From VAZQ01 sp963840535 (GTDB lineage: Bacteria; Pseudomonadota; Alphaproteobacteria; Rhizobiales; Xanthobacteraceae), in assembly GCA_963840535.1 (NCBI GenBank), contig CAWIZJ010000056.1, forward strand, positions 62,001 to 126,000: a stretch of 64,000 nucleotides of DNA. Reading direction: 5' to 3'. The translations under genes and the position numbers were made by a program. Below the pieces are notes generated by a model. It did no database searches. It had not been told where the DNA came from and saw only the letters and a list, made by a program, of their open reading frames with translations. Position 1 is the first letter of the stretch. Each line of letters begins with the position of its first letter. Below, piece after piece: positions 9,779-18,645 of the stretch.

Positions 9779-10148
9779 CTACTTGTCCGAGGGACGAATG
9801 CGCTGACGGATTTTCTCGCGAACCTCAGGATTGATCTGCGCCACCTCCAGAATGGAACTGTATTCCTCGACCGAGAGGCCTTGATCGGTAACGGCCTTGG
9901 CAAGGGCGGTCATGGCTTCACCGGCGAGCCGCTCCTTCTCGGCTGGCGGCGCGTTGTTGATCCGCTGTTGATAATCCTCCTTCAAGACGGCCACACGTAC
10001 GATGGCCGCAGCTGTGGCGTCCAGCTTCTGGTCCGAGATCCGGCGCAGGTTCCGATACGCTCGGTTGCTGGGCCTGAGCGTTCGCCGCTGGCGGCGAAAG
10101 CAGCCACCCGGCAGCGAGAACGGCGGCGGCGATTATCAATGGTCGCAT
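9779..10148 (-). CDS. DUF4168 domain protein, secreted (one frameshift)
   Basis: The N-terminus at 10148 is a clear signal peptide (MRPLIIAAAVLAAGWLL, cleavage near ANAQA). The mature part reads SDQKLDATAAAIVRVAVLK and ends with GLSVEEYSSILEVAQINPEVREKIRQRI, the DUF4168 helical signature. A net +1 break near 10030 separates the two halves, which otherwise join smoothly at the expected place after a short linker. DUF4168 proteins are small periplasmic proteins of unknown function. Bases 10149-10415 upstream hold no gene that I can see. Confidence 0.68.
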
Positions 10149-10415
10149 GAACCGTCTCCTTTTTTGCACGTCGGGTCCCTCGCTCGGGCGGCGCCTAATC
10201 CAGAACAAGGACCAATCGCGCTGCAGAACACGGAATAATCGTTCCTGCGAATTAAAGTTCCAGCCGTTCGGACAATCGTGGCATGCGAAATGGCATGTCG
10301 ATCGGTCGGCGTCGCTCAAGTGGCGTTTTGCCGCGCATTGCTGCTTGACGGTGGATAGGCACACCCTACGTGACCACGCGTGGGATGACCGTCTGTTTGC
10401 TTTGACCACCTCGAG

Positions 10416-10697
10416 GTGGGAGAGCCCCGCAACGCGCGCTCAGTGTCGGCAAATGCCCAGGCCATTCCCGACGATCATCCGGCGCTGCCGCAGCTGAACG
10501 GGCTGTTCGGCGACCACACGTTCTTTCTCGACAGTCACGGGCTCAACATCGTTGAGCCTGTCGAGCCTGCGAAGTCGCGCGCGCGGACCGGGAAAGTCGT
10601 CAACCTCGCGAGCTGGAGCGATTCGAATCCGGCAAGACTCGAGCCGCACGAGCCGGAATTGACTGACGTCGTCATCGAGTTGGGGTCCATGCAGTGA
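10416..10697 (+). CDS. Hypothetical protein, about 90 residues
   Basis: I do not recognise a family with confidence. The reading gives a soluble protein with a DDHPALPQLNGLFGDHTFFLD segment followed by GLNIVEPVEPA and LASWSD...LEPHEP, a pattern that looks like real coding sequence and resembles short Bradyrhizobium hypothetical proteins. The start is uncertain: GTG 10416 is the longest, GTG 10443 an alternative, and neither has a clear ribosome site. No domain or membrane segment is visible. Confidence 0.45.
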   Translation: MGEPRNARSVSANAQAIPDDHPALPQLNGLFGDHTFFLDSHGLNIVEPVEPAKSRARTGKVVNLASWSDSNPARLEPHEPELTDVVIELGSMQ

Positions 10698-11000
10698 TCC
10701 GGATCCGTCTCGCCACTTGGGGCCGACACGCGATCCGCACGCGGTCGGAGCAAGTGAGATTGCCGATCCGCAACGCAGGCCGCGGCAAGAGGGCGCAGAC
10801 AGCGTCGAGCGTGAGTTCAGACGCCGAGAGGAAGCGTGAGCTCAGTACGCCGAGACGCTCCGACCACGGCATTGCTGCCGAGGTCGAACTGTGTATGTTG
10901 GCGCAAGGTTGCTCCGCGCTTCCGGTATGGATGGGCGGCGCCAACCGCGCTATATCGCCATCAGCGCGCAGGACGAACCGCCCAGCACTCAGGGATCCCG
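10698..11000. other. Intergenic stretch with no recognised gene
   Basis: These 303 bases lie ahead of the MFS transporter. Open frames cross them, including the upstream extension of the transporter frame from 10836, but their translations are arginine-rich and lack any recognisable domain. I see no RNA gene or repeat here. Confidence 0.5.
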
Positions 11001-12224
11001 ATGTCGCATCCGGCACCTTCCGACCAGAGCCGATCCAGGCTGTCCATCGGCTTCATCAACTTGGCGCATGCTCTCGACCACTACGTGATGCTGATCTTTC
11101 CGACTGTGGTGATATGGCTCGAAGTGGTGTACGCGCGCAGCTACGCCGAGCTGATTGCCCTCGGCACAGCCTCCTTCATCGCCTTCGGCGTGTTCTCGCT
11201 GCCTGCCGGCTGGCTTGCCGACCGTTGGAGCCGGCGCAACATGATGGCATTGTTTTATGGCGGCTGCGGGCTCTCGTTGCTCTTTGCAGGGCTTGCGCCG
11301 AATCTCGTCGTGCTTGCGGCTGCACTCGCGGGCGTCGGCGTTTTCGCGGCGATCTATCATCCGGTCGGCACCGCCATGCTGATCGAGCAGGCGACCATGC
11401 GTGGGCGCTCGGTGGCTTTCAACGGGGTTTGCGGAAACCTGGGCGTTGCGCTAGCCGCCGGCGTCACCGCCGCGCTGACCGCTTGGTTCGGATGGCGCGC
11501 AGCCTTTCTGGTGCCGAGCGTGCTCTGCACGGCGATTGCCGTCGTCTATCTGAAGCTCGTTCCCGATGAACGGCCCCTGGCGGGGGGCCGCGCGACGCGC
11601 GCCGATGTTCAGCTCGCCCCCTGGTTGGCGGCAACGATCTTCGGCTTGTTCGTCGTGATCGCATTGACCGCGGGTCTCGTCTTCCACATTGCGACCGTGG
11701 CGCTACCCAAGATCGTGGACGAGCGCGTCGGCGCCGGAATGTCATTTGTCGCGGTCGGAGGGATCGCGACCATGATCTTCATGTGTGGCGCCCTTGCGCA
11801 ACTCGCCATAGGGCGGCTGGTCGAGGTATTTCCGCTTCACCTCTTGTTCGCCGCCGTCGCGCTGCTGCAATTCGCGGGCGTCGTGTGGGCGGCCTATGCC
11901 ACCGGGGTGTTTCTCCTCTTGGCCCTGGCCGTTGCGATGGCGGCGATCTATGCCCAGGTCACGGTCAACGACCTGGTGATTGCCCGCTATACCGCGGACG
12001 CCTGGCGTGGGCGTGTCTATGCAGTACGATACTTTCTCACGTTTTTGGTCTCCGGCGCGGCGGTCTCGATGATCGCTGTCCTCTACAGCAGGGGCGGGTT
12101 CAATCTGGTGCTGGGGACGACCGCGGTCATTGCGCTCGGCTTCGTGATCGGCACCGCCGCGATCGCAGTTCTGGTTAACGGCGTGGAACGGGACCGCTCG
12201 CGTGCGGTGGCTCCGGCGGAGTGA
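11001..12224 (+). CDS. Major facilitator superfamily transporter
   Basis: A 407-residue integral membrane protein with about twelve hydrophobic segments. The cytoplasmic loop between helices 2 and 3 shows the MFS signature as GWLADRWSRRNMM near residue 70. The N-terminus reads FINLAHALDHYVMLIFPTVV, typical of YfcJ/fosmidomycin-resistance-like MFS proteins. The start at 11001 places the first helix at the usual distance; the open frame upstream is dismissed because it is arginine-rich and not hydrophobic. Substrate unknown. It converges on groEL, and the two share the bidirectional terminator after its stop. Confidence 0.85.
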   Translation: MSHPAPSDQSRSRLSIGFINLAHALDHYVMLIFPTVVIWLEVVYARSYAELIALGTASFIAFGVFSLPAGWLADRWSRRNMMALFYGGCGLSLLFAGLAPNLVVLAAALAGVGVFAAIYHPVGTAMLIEQATMRGRSVAFNGVCGNLGVALAAGVTAALTAWFGWRAAFLVPSVLCTAIAVVYLKLVPDERPLAGGRATRADVQLAPWLAATIFGLFVVIALTAGLVFHIATVALPKIVDERVGAGMSFVAVGGIATMIFMCGALAQLAIGRLVEVFPLHLLFAAVALLQFAGVVWAAYATGVFLLLALAVAMAAIYAQVTVNDLVIARYTADAWRGRVYAVRYFLTFLVSGAAVSMIAVLYSRGGFNLVLGTTAVIALGFVIGTAAIAVLVNGVERDRSRAVAPAE

Positions 12225-12280
12225 GATGCCGACCAGGAAGCGTCGCGGGGCGTCACTTCTGGCGTGACGGCCAAATAAAA

Positions 12281-12310
12281 GGCCCGGGCGCAGGCCCGGG
12301 CCCGTTTTTT
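12281..12310. terminator. Bidirectional rho-independent terminator between MFS gene and groEL
   Basis: The arms GGCCCGGGC (12281-12289) and GCCCGGGCC (12294-12302) form a perfect 9-bp stem with a GCAG loop. Six T follow on the plus strand (12305-12310). On the minus strand the stem is followed by a TTTTATTT tract (12273-12280). It can therefore end both the MFS transcript and the groESL transcript, which converge here. Confidence 0.9.
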
Positions 12311-12327
12311 CTTGAAGGGAATGGCCG

Positions 12328-13971
12328 TCAGAAGTCCATTCCACCCATGCCGCCGCCGCCGCCCGGCGGCATCATGGGAGCAGACTGCTTCTTGGGCACC
12401 TCCGCCACCATCGCCTCGGTGGTGATGAGCAGCCCCGCCACGGAGGCTGCATCCTGCAATGCGGTGCGGACCACCTTGGTGGGGTCGATGATGCCTTTCT
12501 TCACCAGGTCGACATAGTCGCCGTTTTGAGCATCGAAGCCGAAGTTGTACTGATCCTTCTCCAGGATCTTGCCGACGATGACGGAGCCGTCCTCGCCGGA
12601 GTTGATGGCGATCTGGCGGGCGGGCCAGGAAATCGCCTTGCGCACGATCTCGACTCCGGTCTTTTGATCGTCGTTCTGCGTCCGAACCTTCTTGAGCGCT
12701 GCAGTCGCACGCAGCAGCGCCACCCCGCCGCCGGGCAGAATGCCTTCTTCCACCGCGGCGCGGGTCGCGTGCATGGCATCGTCCACGCGGTCCTTGCGCT
12801 CCTTCACCTCGACCTCGGTCGCACCGCCGACGCGGATCACCGCCACGCCGCCGGCGAGCTTGGCCAGCCGTTCCTCCAGCTTCTCGCGATCGTAGTCGGA
12901 CGTCGTCTCCTCGATCTGTGCCTTGATCTGGCTGATGCGCGCCTCGATGTCGGACTTCTTGCCCGCTCCGTTCACGATGGTGGTGTTCTCCTTGTCGATC
13001 GTCACCTTCTTGGCGCGACCGAGCATGTTGAGCGTGACGTTCTCGAGCTTGATGCCGAGATCTTCGGAGATCGCTTGCCCCCCGGTCAGGATCGCAATGT
13101 CCTGCAGCATCGCCTTGCGGCGGTCTCCGAAGCCCGGCGCCTTGACCGCCGCGACCTTGAGGCCGCCACGCAGCTTGTTGACGACGAGCGTGGCCAGCGC
13201 CTCGCCTTCCACGTCCTCGGCGACGATGAGCAGCGGCTTGCCGGTCTGCACCACCGCCTCGAGCAGTGGGAGCAGCTCCTGCAGGCCCGACAGCTTCTTT
13301 TCGTTGATCAGGATATAGGGATCCTCCATCTCGACCCGCATCTTGTCGGCGTTGGTGATGAAGTAGGGCGAGATGTAGCCGCGGTCGAACTGCATGCCTT
13401 CGACCACGTCGAGCTCGGTCTCGAGCGACTTGGCCTCCTCGACCGTGATCACGCCTTCGTTGCCGACCTTCTTCATCGCCTCGGCCAGGAAGCGGCCGAT
13501 TTCCTGATCGCCGTTGGCCGAAATCGTGCCGACCTGGGCGATCTCGTCGTTGGAGGTCACCTTCTTGGAGTTCTTCCTGAGGTCCTCGACGATGGCCTCG
13601 ACGGCGAGGTCGACGCCGCGCTTGAGGTCCATGGGGTTCATGCCGGCGGCAACCGCCTTGGCGCCCTCCTTCACGATCCACGCCGCCAGCACCGTCGCGG
13701 TCGTGGTGCCGTCACCGGCGACATCGGAGGTCTTCGAGGCCACTTCGCGCACCATCTGTGCGCCCATGTTCTCGAACTTGTCCTCGAGCTCGATCTCCTT
13801 GGCGACGGTGACCCCGTCCTTGGTCACCCGCGGCGCGCCGAACGACTTGTCGAGCACGACGTTGCGGCCCTTGGGGCCGAGCGTCACCTTCACGGCGTTG
13901 TTGAGAATCTCGACGCCGCGCAACATCTTGTCGCGGGCCTCGACCGAGAATTTCACTTCCTTGGCAGCCAT
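12328..13971 (-). CDS. groEL: 60 kDa chaperonin GroEL
   Basis: Full-length GroEL of 547 residues, the ATP-driven protein-folding chamber that works with GroES. The N-terminus MAAKEVKFSVEARDKML, the ATP-binding block VTLGPKGRNVVLDKSFG, the GDGTTTATVLA motif and the glycine-methionine tail (GGGGGMGGMDF) are all present with no frame break. A GGAGAA ribosome site precedes the ATG. It lies 39 bases downstream of groES in a classic groESL operon controlled from the CIRCE elements upstream of groES and ended by the terminator at 12281-12310. Confidence 0.99.
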   Translation of the reverse strand: MAAKEVKFSVEARDKMLRGVEILNNAVKVTLGPKGRNVVLDKSFGAPRVTKDGVTVAKEIELEDKFENMGAQMVREVASKTSDVAGDGTTTATVLAAWIVKEGAKAVAAGMNPMDLKRGVDLAVEAIVEDLRKNSKKVTSNDEIAQVGTISANGDQEIGRFLAEAMKKVGNEGVITVEEAKSLETELDVVEGMQFDRGYISPYFITNADKMRVEMEDPYILINEKKLSGLQELLPLLEAVVQTGKPLLIVAEDVEGEALATLVVNKLRGGLKVAAVKAPGFGDRRKAMLQDIAILTGGQAISEDLGIKLENVTLNMLGRAKKVTIDKENTTIVNGAGKKSDIEARISQIKAQIEETTSDYDREKLEERLAKLAGGVAVIRVGGATEVEVKERKDRVDDAMHATRAAVEEGILPGGGVALLRATAALKKVRTQNDDQKTGVEIVRKAISWPARQIAINSGEDGSVIVGKILEKDQYNFGFDAQNGDYVDLVKKGIIDPTKVVRTALQDAASVAGLLITTEAMVAEVPKKQSAPMMPPGGGGGMGGMDF

Positions 13972-14010
13972 TGTTGCTTCTCCGAAATTTTGGTCAGCGC
14001 GATGTTTGCG

Positions 14011-14325
14011 TCAGGCCGCCTTCTTCTTGGCGGTGCTTTCCTCGATAACGCCCATGACGTCGCTCTCCTTCATGATCAGGAGATCCTCGCCGTCGATCTT
14101 GACCTCGGTGCCCGACCACTTGCCGAACAGCACGCGATCCCCGACCTTGATATCGATCGGGATCAGCTTGCCAGCCTCGTCGCGGCCGCCGGGACCCACC
14201 GCGATGACCTCGCCCTGCGAAGGCTTCTCCTTGGCGGTGTCGGGAATGATGATGCCCCCGGCGGTCTTCTCCTCTGCATCAACGCGCTTGACGACAATGC
14301 GGTCGTGAAGCGGACGAAACTTCAT
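14011..14325 (-). CDS. groES: 10 kDa co-chaperonin GroES
   Basis: The 104-residue lid of the chaperonin. The opening MKFRPLHDRIVVKRV, the mobile loop EEKTAGGIIIPDTAKEKP and the GDRVLFGKWSGTEVKIDGED block are canonical. A strong TAGGAGGACATC ribosome site precedes the ATG. It is the first gene of groESL; its leader runs back about 130 bases to the CIRCE operators, so transcription should be repressed by HrcA and released on heat shock. Confidence 0.99.
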   Translation of the reverse strand: MKFRPLHDRIVVKRVDAEEKTAGGIIIPDTAKEKPSQGEVIAVGPGGRDEAGKLIPIDIKVGDRVLFGKWSGTEVKIDGEDLLIMKESDVMGVIEESTAKKKAA

Positions 14326-14457
14326 GATGTCCTCCTACTGTCATGACGGAATTGGATTTTTCGGAAGTGGCTGCCGGCGAAGTGGCATTGCCGGTTTCGC
14401 TCCCGGGCGCGACATAGTGGGCAACCAAAGCACCCGCAAGAGGCGTCCTCGGAAAAT

Positions 14458-14484
14458 TTAGCACTCTCGCGCCAGGAGTGCCAA
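14458..14484 (-). promoter_or_regulatory. CIRCE operator (HrcA site), promoter-proximal copy
   Basis: The arms are TTAGCACTC and GAGTGCCAA separated by exactly nine bases, one change from the consensus TTAGCACTC-N9-GAGTGCTAA. It lies 132 bases upstream of the groES start, inside the transcribed leader or at the promoter. HrcA binding here represses groESL. Confidence 0.95.
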
Positions 14485-14491
14485 GCTATTT

Positions 14492-14518
14492 TTGGCACTC
14501 CTCAGCTGTTAGTGCCAA
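14492..14518 (-). promoter_or_regulatory. Second, degenerate CIRCE-like operator
   Basis: The arms TTGGCACTC and TAGTGCCAA, again with a nine-base spacer, form a second inverted repeat only seven bases beyond the first. It departs from consensus at two or three positions but keeps the GCACT/AGTGC core. Its position further upstream suggests it overlaps the groESL promoter. Confidence 0.7.
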
Positions 14519-14652
14519 GCCGCCCGACGATTGTCAGCACCACCTGCAATCTGCTGCTAACGCCTTGAAATCAGGTAACTTTATTCATTTTTTGCGCTTG
14601 TCCAAACGACCCGATGAAGATCAAACTTTCGCGGGAATCGGAGGAACAGGTC

Positions 14653-14949
14653 ATGTCACAAACGCGGGCGGCAAGGCAACTGGCAGCGAGCGACTTTCGG
14701 CGCCAGATCGACGGCTATGGATTGACCACCGCGCAAATTCTCTATCGGCTACCCGACCATCCATCCCTGCTGCAGACCTACGTCTGGCAGGACTATGACA
14801 TTTGCCCGCGCTTTCCCGTGCTCAACCGGTTTCTGGCGTTTTGGTTGGAAACGCTCGAAGGTCCGCTCCATTCGGTGACGGTCGCGCATTCGCGATTGAT
14901 CAGGCCGGCGGAAATTCGATCGGTCAATGGCGAGTTTCGTCTGCACTGA
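14653..14949 (+). CDS. Usg family protein
   Basis: A 98-residue protein of the Usg family, first named from a Caulobacter gene upstream of a tryptophan gene. The signature runs DFRRQIDGYGLTTAQILYRL, PDHPSLLQTYVWQDYD and GPLHSVTVAHSRLIRPAE. The ATG at 14653 has a GGAGGAACAG ribosome site; the ATG at 14614 lies upstream of it in the same frame and is less likely. Function unknown. It is divergent from groESL and may share the intervening regulatory region. Confidence 0.9.
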   Translation: MSQTRAARQLAASDFRRQIDGYGLTTAQILYRLPDHPSLLQTYVWQDYDICPRFPVLNRFLAFWLETLEGPLHSVTVAHSRLIRPAEIRSVNGEFRLH

Positions 14950-15004
14950 CAACGAACAACCGACGGTGGATCCCGGTAGGGAACGAGTCCTTAATCGCTG
15001 CCTT

Positions 15005-16255
15005 CTAGTGCAGCACCCCTACGATCGCCCCCATCAGGCAGGTCGCGAGCGTACCCGAGACGATCGATTTGGGGCCGAGAGCGACTACCTCGTCGCGTCG
15101 CTCCGGTGCCATGGTGCCCAGTCCAGCGATCATGATGCCGAGCGAACCGAAATTGGCGAATCCACACATGGCATAGAGCATGATCAGTCGCGAACGCGGA
15201 TCGAGTGCGTCCGGCGGCAGCTTGGAAAGCTCAAGATAGGCGATGAACTCGTTGAGTATCGTCTTCACGCCCATGAGTGCCCCCGCCGTCACCGCTTCCT
15301 GCCAGGGCAGGCCGAGCAGCCAACACACTGGCGCCATCACGTAGCCGAGGAGGCGCTGGAGGGTGATCGGCTGACTGCCGATATGAGGAAGCAGCCCCAT
15401 GATCGCATTGACGAGGTGTACCAACGCGACCAGAACGATCAGCATCGCGCAGATATTGAGCAGCAGCTCGAGCCCGGCCGCCGTGCCCCTGGCGATCGCA
15501 TCCATGGAGCTCGATGCGACCGGGGGGAGCTCCGTGTGTGCGTTGCCGGTCACCGTCTTGCTCTGCTCGGGGACCATGATCCGGCTGACCAGGACCGCTG
15601 CCGGGGCGCCAAGCACGGAGGCAATCACGAGATGCGCGGCGGCGTCGGGAATCGCCGGTGCGACGAAGGTCGCGTAGATCACCAGGACGGTGCCGGCAAT
15701 TCCCGCCATGCCGCCGGTCATGACCATGAACAGCTCGCTGCGGGAGAGGCTCGCGAGATAGGGGCGGATGAAGAGCGGGGCCTCGACCATGCCGAGGAAG
15801 ATATTGGCGGCGGTCGAAAGTCCGACTGCGCCGCCGACCGCGAGCGTCCGCTCGAGCAGCCAGGAGAAGCCGCGAACAATCGGCGGAAGGATGCGCCAAT
15901 AAAAGAGCAGCGTCGTCAGGACGCTCATCACCAGCACGAGCGGCAACGCTTGCAGCGCCAGCACGAATTCCGCGCCGGGGATCTTGAGCTCGTAGGGCAG
16001 TTGACCGCCCCCGAGATAGCCGAACACGAACGAGGTGCCCGCACGCGTTGCGGCGGCGATGGCGCCGACGCCATCGTTGATGGCGGCAAAGGCGCGTGTA
16101 ATGAGCGGCACCTTGAGCAGCAGGATGGCGATGGCAAAGGTCAGCGTCAGACCGGCAGCCGCGTGTTTCCATGCCACGGCCCAGCGGTGTTCGCTGATCG
16201 TCCAGGCAATGGCGAGGAGGGCGATGATGCCCATGGCCGATTGCAATTGCAGCAC
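15005..16255 (-). CDS. NupC-type concentrative nucleoside transporter
   Basis: A 416-residue membrane protein of the CNT family, which imports nucleosides with H+ or Na+. The core signature is seen in GLSTAANIFLGMVEAPLFIRP near residue 170, in TGGMAGIAGTVLVIYA, and near the C-terminus in GVKTILNEFIAYLEL and CGFANFGSLGIMIAGLG. The reading is intact and near the usual 400-420 residues. It stands alone, converging with the Usg gene and divergent from the gene at 16496. Confidence 0.94.
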   Translation of the reverse strand: MLQLQSAMGIIALLAIAWTISEHRWAVAWKHAAAGLTLTFAIAILLLKVPLITRAFAAINDGVGAIAAATRAGTSFVFGYLGGGQLPYELKIPGAEFVLALQALPLVLVMSVLTTLLFYWRILPPIVRGFSWLLERTLAVGGAVGLSTAANIFLGMVEAPLFIRPYLASLSRSELFMVMTGGMAGIAGTVLVIYATFVAPAIPDAAAHLVIASVLGAPAAVLVSRIMVPEQSKTVTGNAHTELPPVASSSMDAIARGTAAGLELLLNICAMLIVLVALVHLVNAIMGLLPHIGSQPITLQRLLGYVMAPVCWLLGLPWQEAVTAGALMGVKTILNEFIAYLELSKLPPDALDPRSRLIMLYAMCGFANFGSLGIMIAGLGTMAPERRDEVVALGPKSIVSGTLATCLMGAIVGVLH

Positions 16256-16495
16256 GGTCCACGCCCCTGGTTCTGCCGGCGGGCGATTGTAGCAAGTTCA
16301 TGGGTCGGGCAAAGGCAAGTTGTGCAAGTCCTGCCGAACGTGCGCGACGGTCGTTGCCGCCCGACCGCGACGGCACGAGCTTGCGCACGCGCGCGAAACG
16401 GCTAGAAGGGCGCGAGGGTTCGCAGAAGAGGGCACGCTTCCAGCGGGCAGGCGACGGGTCGAGTGCTTTCGCCTGAAGCCGCTGCCGCGATCGTC

Positions 16496-16951
16496 ATGGC
16501 AGGTATTCGCTTCGATTTCGGCCCGGTCAAGCTCGATGCGGAGCTCCTCGATACGCCGACCGCGCGCGCGATTGCGGCGGTGTTGCCGTTGTCGTCGACG
16601 GCGCTCACCTGGGGCGAGGAAGTCTATTTCGAAGTGCCGGTGAAGGTTGCGCGCGAGGCGGGTGCCCGCGCGGTGGTTACGCCGGGCGAGGTAGCCTATT
16701 GGCCCGACGGCCACTCGATCGCGCTCGGTTTCGGCCGCACGCCGCTCAGTCGGGGCGACGAGACCCGACTGGCTAGTCCCTGCAACATTTTCGCCCGCGT
16801 GCGCGGCGACGTGAAGGCCTTGGCGAAGGTGCGGGCGGGAACGCCGGTCAAGGTGTCGGCCACCGGCTGGACGTCCATGCGGCACTGGCCGCGCGGCGAC
16901 GCGCTCAGCCTCGGCCCACGTAAGGCATCAGGTTCGCCATCACCGTCATGA
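16496..16951 (+). CDS. Cyclophilin-like fold protein (PF04126 type)
   Basis: The segments RFDFGPVKLDAELLDTPTA, WGEEVYFEVPV, PGEVAYWPDGHSIALGFGRTP and DETRLASPCNIFARV match the cyclophilin-like superfamily once called DUF369. No catalytic role is established for these proteins. ATG 16496 gives the family N-terminus; a GTG at 16463 is possible. The last ~47 bases overlap the convergent SDR gene, and the C-terminal residues look untypical, so a shift close to the end is possible. Confidence 0.75.
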   Translation: MAGIRFDFGPVKLDAELLDTPTARAIAAVLPLSSTALTWGEEVYFEVPVKVAREAGARAVVTPGEVAYWPDGHSIALGFGRTPLSRGDETRLASPCNIFARVRGDVKALAKVRAGTPVKVSATGWTSMRHWPRGDALSLGPRKASGSPSPS

Positions 16952-17669
16952 ACAGAACGTTGGTGTGCAGTGGAAGGCTGGCCATGTAGACCACGGCGCG
17001 GCCGACATCCTCGACGTCCATGCGCGGCTCGACCGCCATGCTGCCATCCGCCTGCATGACGCCCTGGCCCTGCACCATGCGCTCGGTCAGCGGGGTCGCG
17101 GCATTGCCGATATCGATCTGGCCGCAGGCGATGCCGTAGCCGCGGCAATCGAGCGAGGTCGATTTGGTGAGCCCGGTGACCGCGTGCTTGGTCGCCGTGT
17201 AGGCGGCCGAGCGCGGGCGCGGCGCATGCGCCGAGATCGAACCGTTGTTGATGATGCGGCCGCCGCGCGGATCCTGCGTCTTCATGATCTTGATCGCTTC
17301 CTGCGTGCACAGGAACATGCCGGTAAGATTGGTGTCGACCACCTTGCGCCAGGTCTCCAGAGGGAGCTCCTCGAGCGGCACTGCCGGGGCCCCGATGCCG
17401 GCATTGTTGAACAGCAGATCGAGACGGCCGAACGTCGCGGAAACCGTCGCGAACAAGGCCTTGATCTGGTCCGGGTCGCTGACGTCGGTCGGCACGACCA
17501 GGCTTGTCGCGCCGGTCGCCCTCATCTCGCTCGCAGCCTCTTCGAGCTTGTCCTTTCGCCGACCGGCGAGCACGGCTGCGTAGCCTTCCTTCATCAGCGC
17601 CAGCGCAACAGCCTTGCCGATGCCGGTTCCGGCGCCGGTGATGAGGGCAACTCTCTGCAAAGCGGCCAT
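16905..17669 (-). CDS. Short-chain dehydrogenase/reductase
   Basis: A 254-residue classical SDR. The cofactor motif ALITGAGTGIGKAVAL stands near residue 10, NNAG near residue 88 and the catalytic Tyr-Lys as AYTATKHAV near residue 158. The start at 17669 is set by a GAGGAGG ribosome site eight bases ahead; the open frame further upstream is rejected. The active-site serine precedes in GSISAHAP. NAD(P) preference and substrate cannot be read from the sequence. Confidence 0.9.
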   Translation of the reverse strand: MAALQRVALITGAGTGIGKAVALALMKEGYAAVLAGRRKDKLEEAASEMRATGATSLVVPTDVSDPDQIKALFATVSATFGRLDLLFNNAGIGAPAVPLEELPLETWRKVVDTNLTGMFLCTQEAIKIMKTQDPRGGRIINNGSISAHAPRPRSAAYTATKHAVTGLTKSTSLDCRGYGIACGQIDIGNAATPLTERMVQGQGVMQADGSMAVEPRMDVEDVGRAVVYMASLPLHTNVLFMTVMANLMPYVGRG

Positions 17670-17725
17670 CGTTTGGTCCTCCTCGATCAAAGCCATTATC
17701 GCCGTTGCCGGCGTCGGGAGGCAAC

Positions 17726-17761
17726 TCGATAGAGGATCGATTGTCGATAGAGGATCGATGA
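17726..17761. repeat. Two tandem 18-bp copies of TCGATAGAGGATCGATtg
   Basis: The unit TCGATAGAGGATCGATTG is followed at once by a near-identical copy. Each unit contains the symmetric ATCGAT core. It lies between the SDR gene and the Anbu gene, upstream of the SDR start. Confidence 0.8.
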
Positions 17762-17815
17762 CGGAGATCCGGGCGAACCTCACCGGGCCATCGCCAAGCC
17801 GTCGTCGTCGAACAG

Positions 17816-18562
17816 TCAGCGGCTCGTCTTGTAGGGCGGACGCGGTATCCCGGCGTGTGCCGCCCGCAGCGCCGCCGACCAGCGTTCACGCAGGTCGTGG
17901 AAATACGGCTCGCCCGGCTCGATCCGGTAGCTGAGCTCGGCATCGCAGGCGTCCCGCCGGACGACCAGAACGTCGAGAGGAAGCCCGACGCTGAGGTTCG
18001 AGCGCATGGTCGAGTCGACCGAGACCAGACCGACCTTGAGCGCGTCGTAAAGGTCGATGTCGTAGGTGATGGCGCGGTCGAGCACGGGCTTGCCGTATTT
18101 GTGCTCGCCGATCTGAAGATAGGGCGTGTCTTGCGTGCATTCGATGAAGTTGCCGGCGGCATAGAGCATGAACAATCGAGGCCGCTCGCCGTTGATTTGC
18201 CCGCCGAGCAGAAATGCAACGTCGAACTTGACGTCGGAGTCCGCCAGCGCCCCCCGTTCGAGATTGTGAACGTGGCGGATGGTCCGGCCGACCCGCTGTG
18301 CTGCCTGGAACATGGTGGGCGCATCCATCAGCATCTCGGTCTCGCCGGTCTCCGTGTTGTCCCAGCCCTCGCGCAGAATGCTCACCACCGACTGGCTGAC
18401 CGAAAGGTTGCCGGCCGATGCGATCGCCATGATGCGCTTGCCCGGCTGGTTGAAGACATGCAGCTTGCGGAAGGTCGAGATATTGTCGACGCCGGCATTG
18501 GTGCGGGTATCCGCAAACATCACGAGACCGTCGCGAACGAGAATTCCGCAGCAATAGGTCAT
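17816..18562 (-). CDS. Anbu proteasome-like peptidase
   Basis: This 248-residue protein is Anbu, the bacterial proteasome-related NTN hydrolase. It starts MTYCCGILVRDGLVMFADTRTN; removal of Met would expose Thr as the nucleophile, and the D-T-R segment after FA is the proteasome-type acidic residue region. Other family blocks are ISTFRKLHVFNQPGKRIM and GEHKYGKPVLDRAITYDIDLYDALK. Anbu forms open helical rings, and its substrates are unknown. It is the last gene of the four-gene operon with the ATP-grasp, alpha-E and transglutaminase genes. Confidence 0.93.
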   Translation of the reverse strand: MTYCCGILVRDGLVMFADTRTNAGVDNISTFRKLHVFNQPGKRIMAIASAGNLSVSQSVVSILREGWDNTETGETEMLMDAPTMFQAAQRVGRTIRHVHNLERGALADSDVKFDVAFLLGGQINGERPRLFMLYAAGNFIECTQDTPYLQIGEHKYGKPVLDRAITYDIDLYDALKVGLVSVDSTMRSNLSVGLPLDVLVVRRDACDAELSYRIEPGEPYFHDLRERWSAALRAAHAGIPRPPYKTSR

Positions 18563-18645
18563 GGAACCGGACAACCTGGAGGTTTCGTGCGGAACATTTA
18601 TACCGACCCCTGCGGCGAGCCCGCAATGCCGCCCGGTCGCTCGCG

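Noticed and set aside
12526..14346. A 606-codon plus-strand frame and a 532-codon minus-strand frame across groEL
   Set aside because: Both are shadows of the fully conserved groEL and groES genes.
14927..16405. A 492-codon plus-strand frame opposite the nucleoside transporter
   Set aside because: The translation is charged low-complexity sequence, while the opposite strand encodes an intact transporter.
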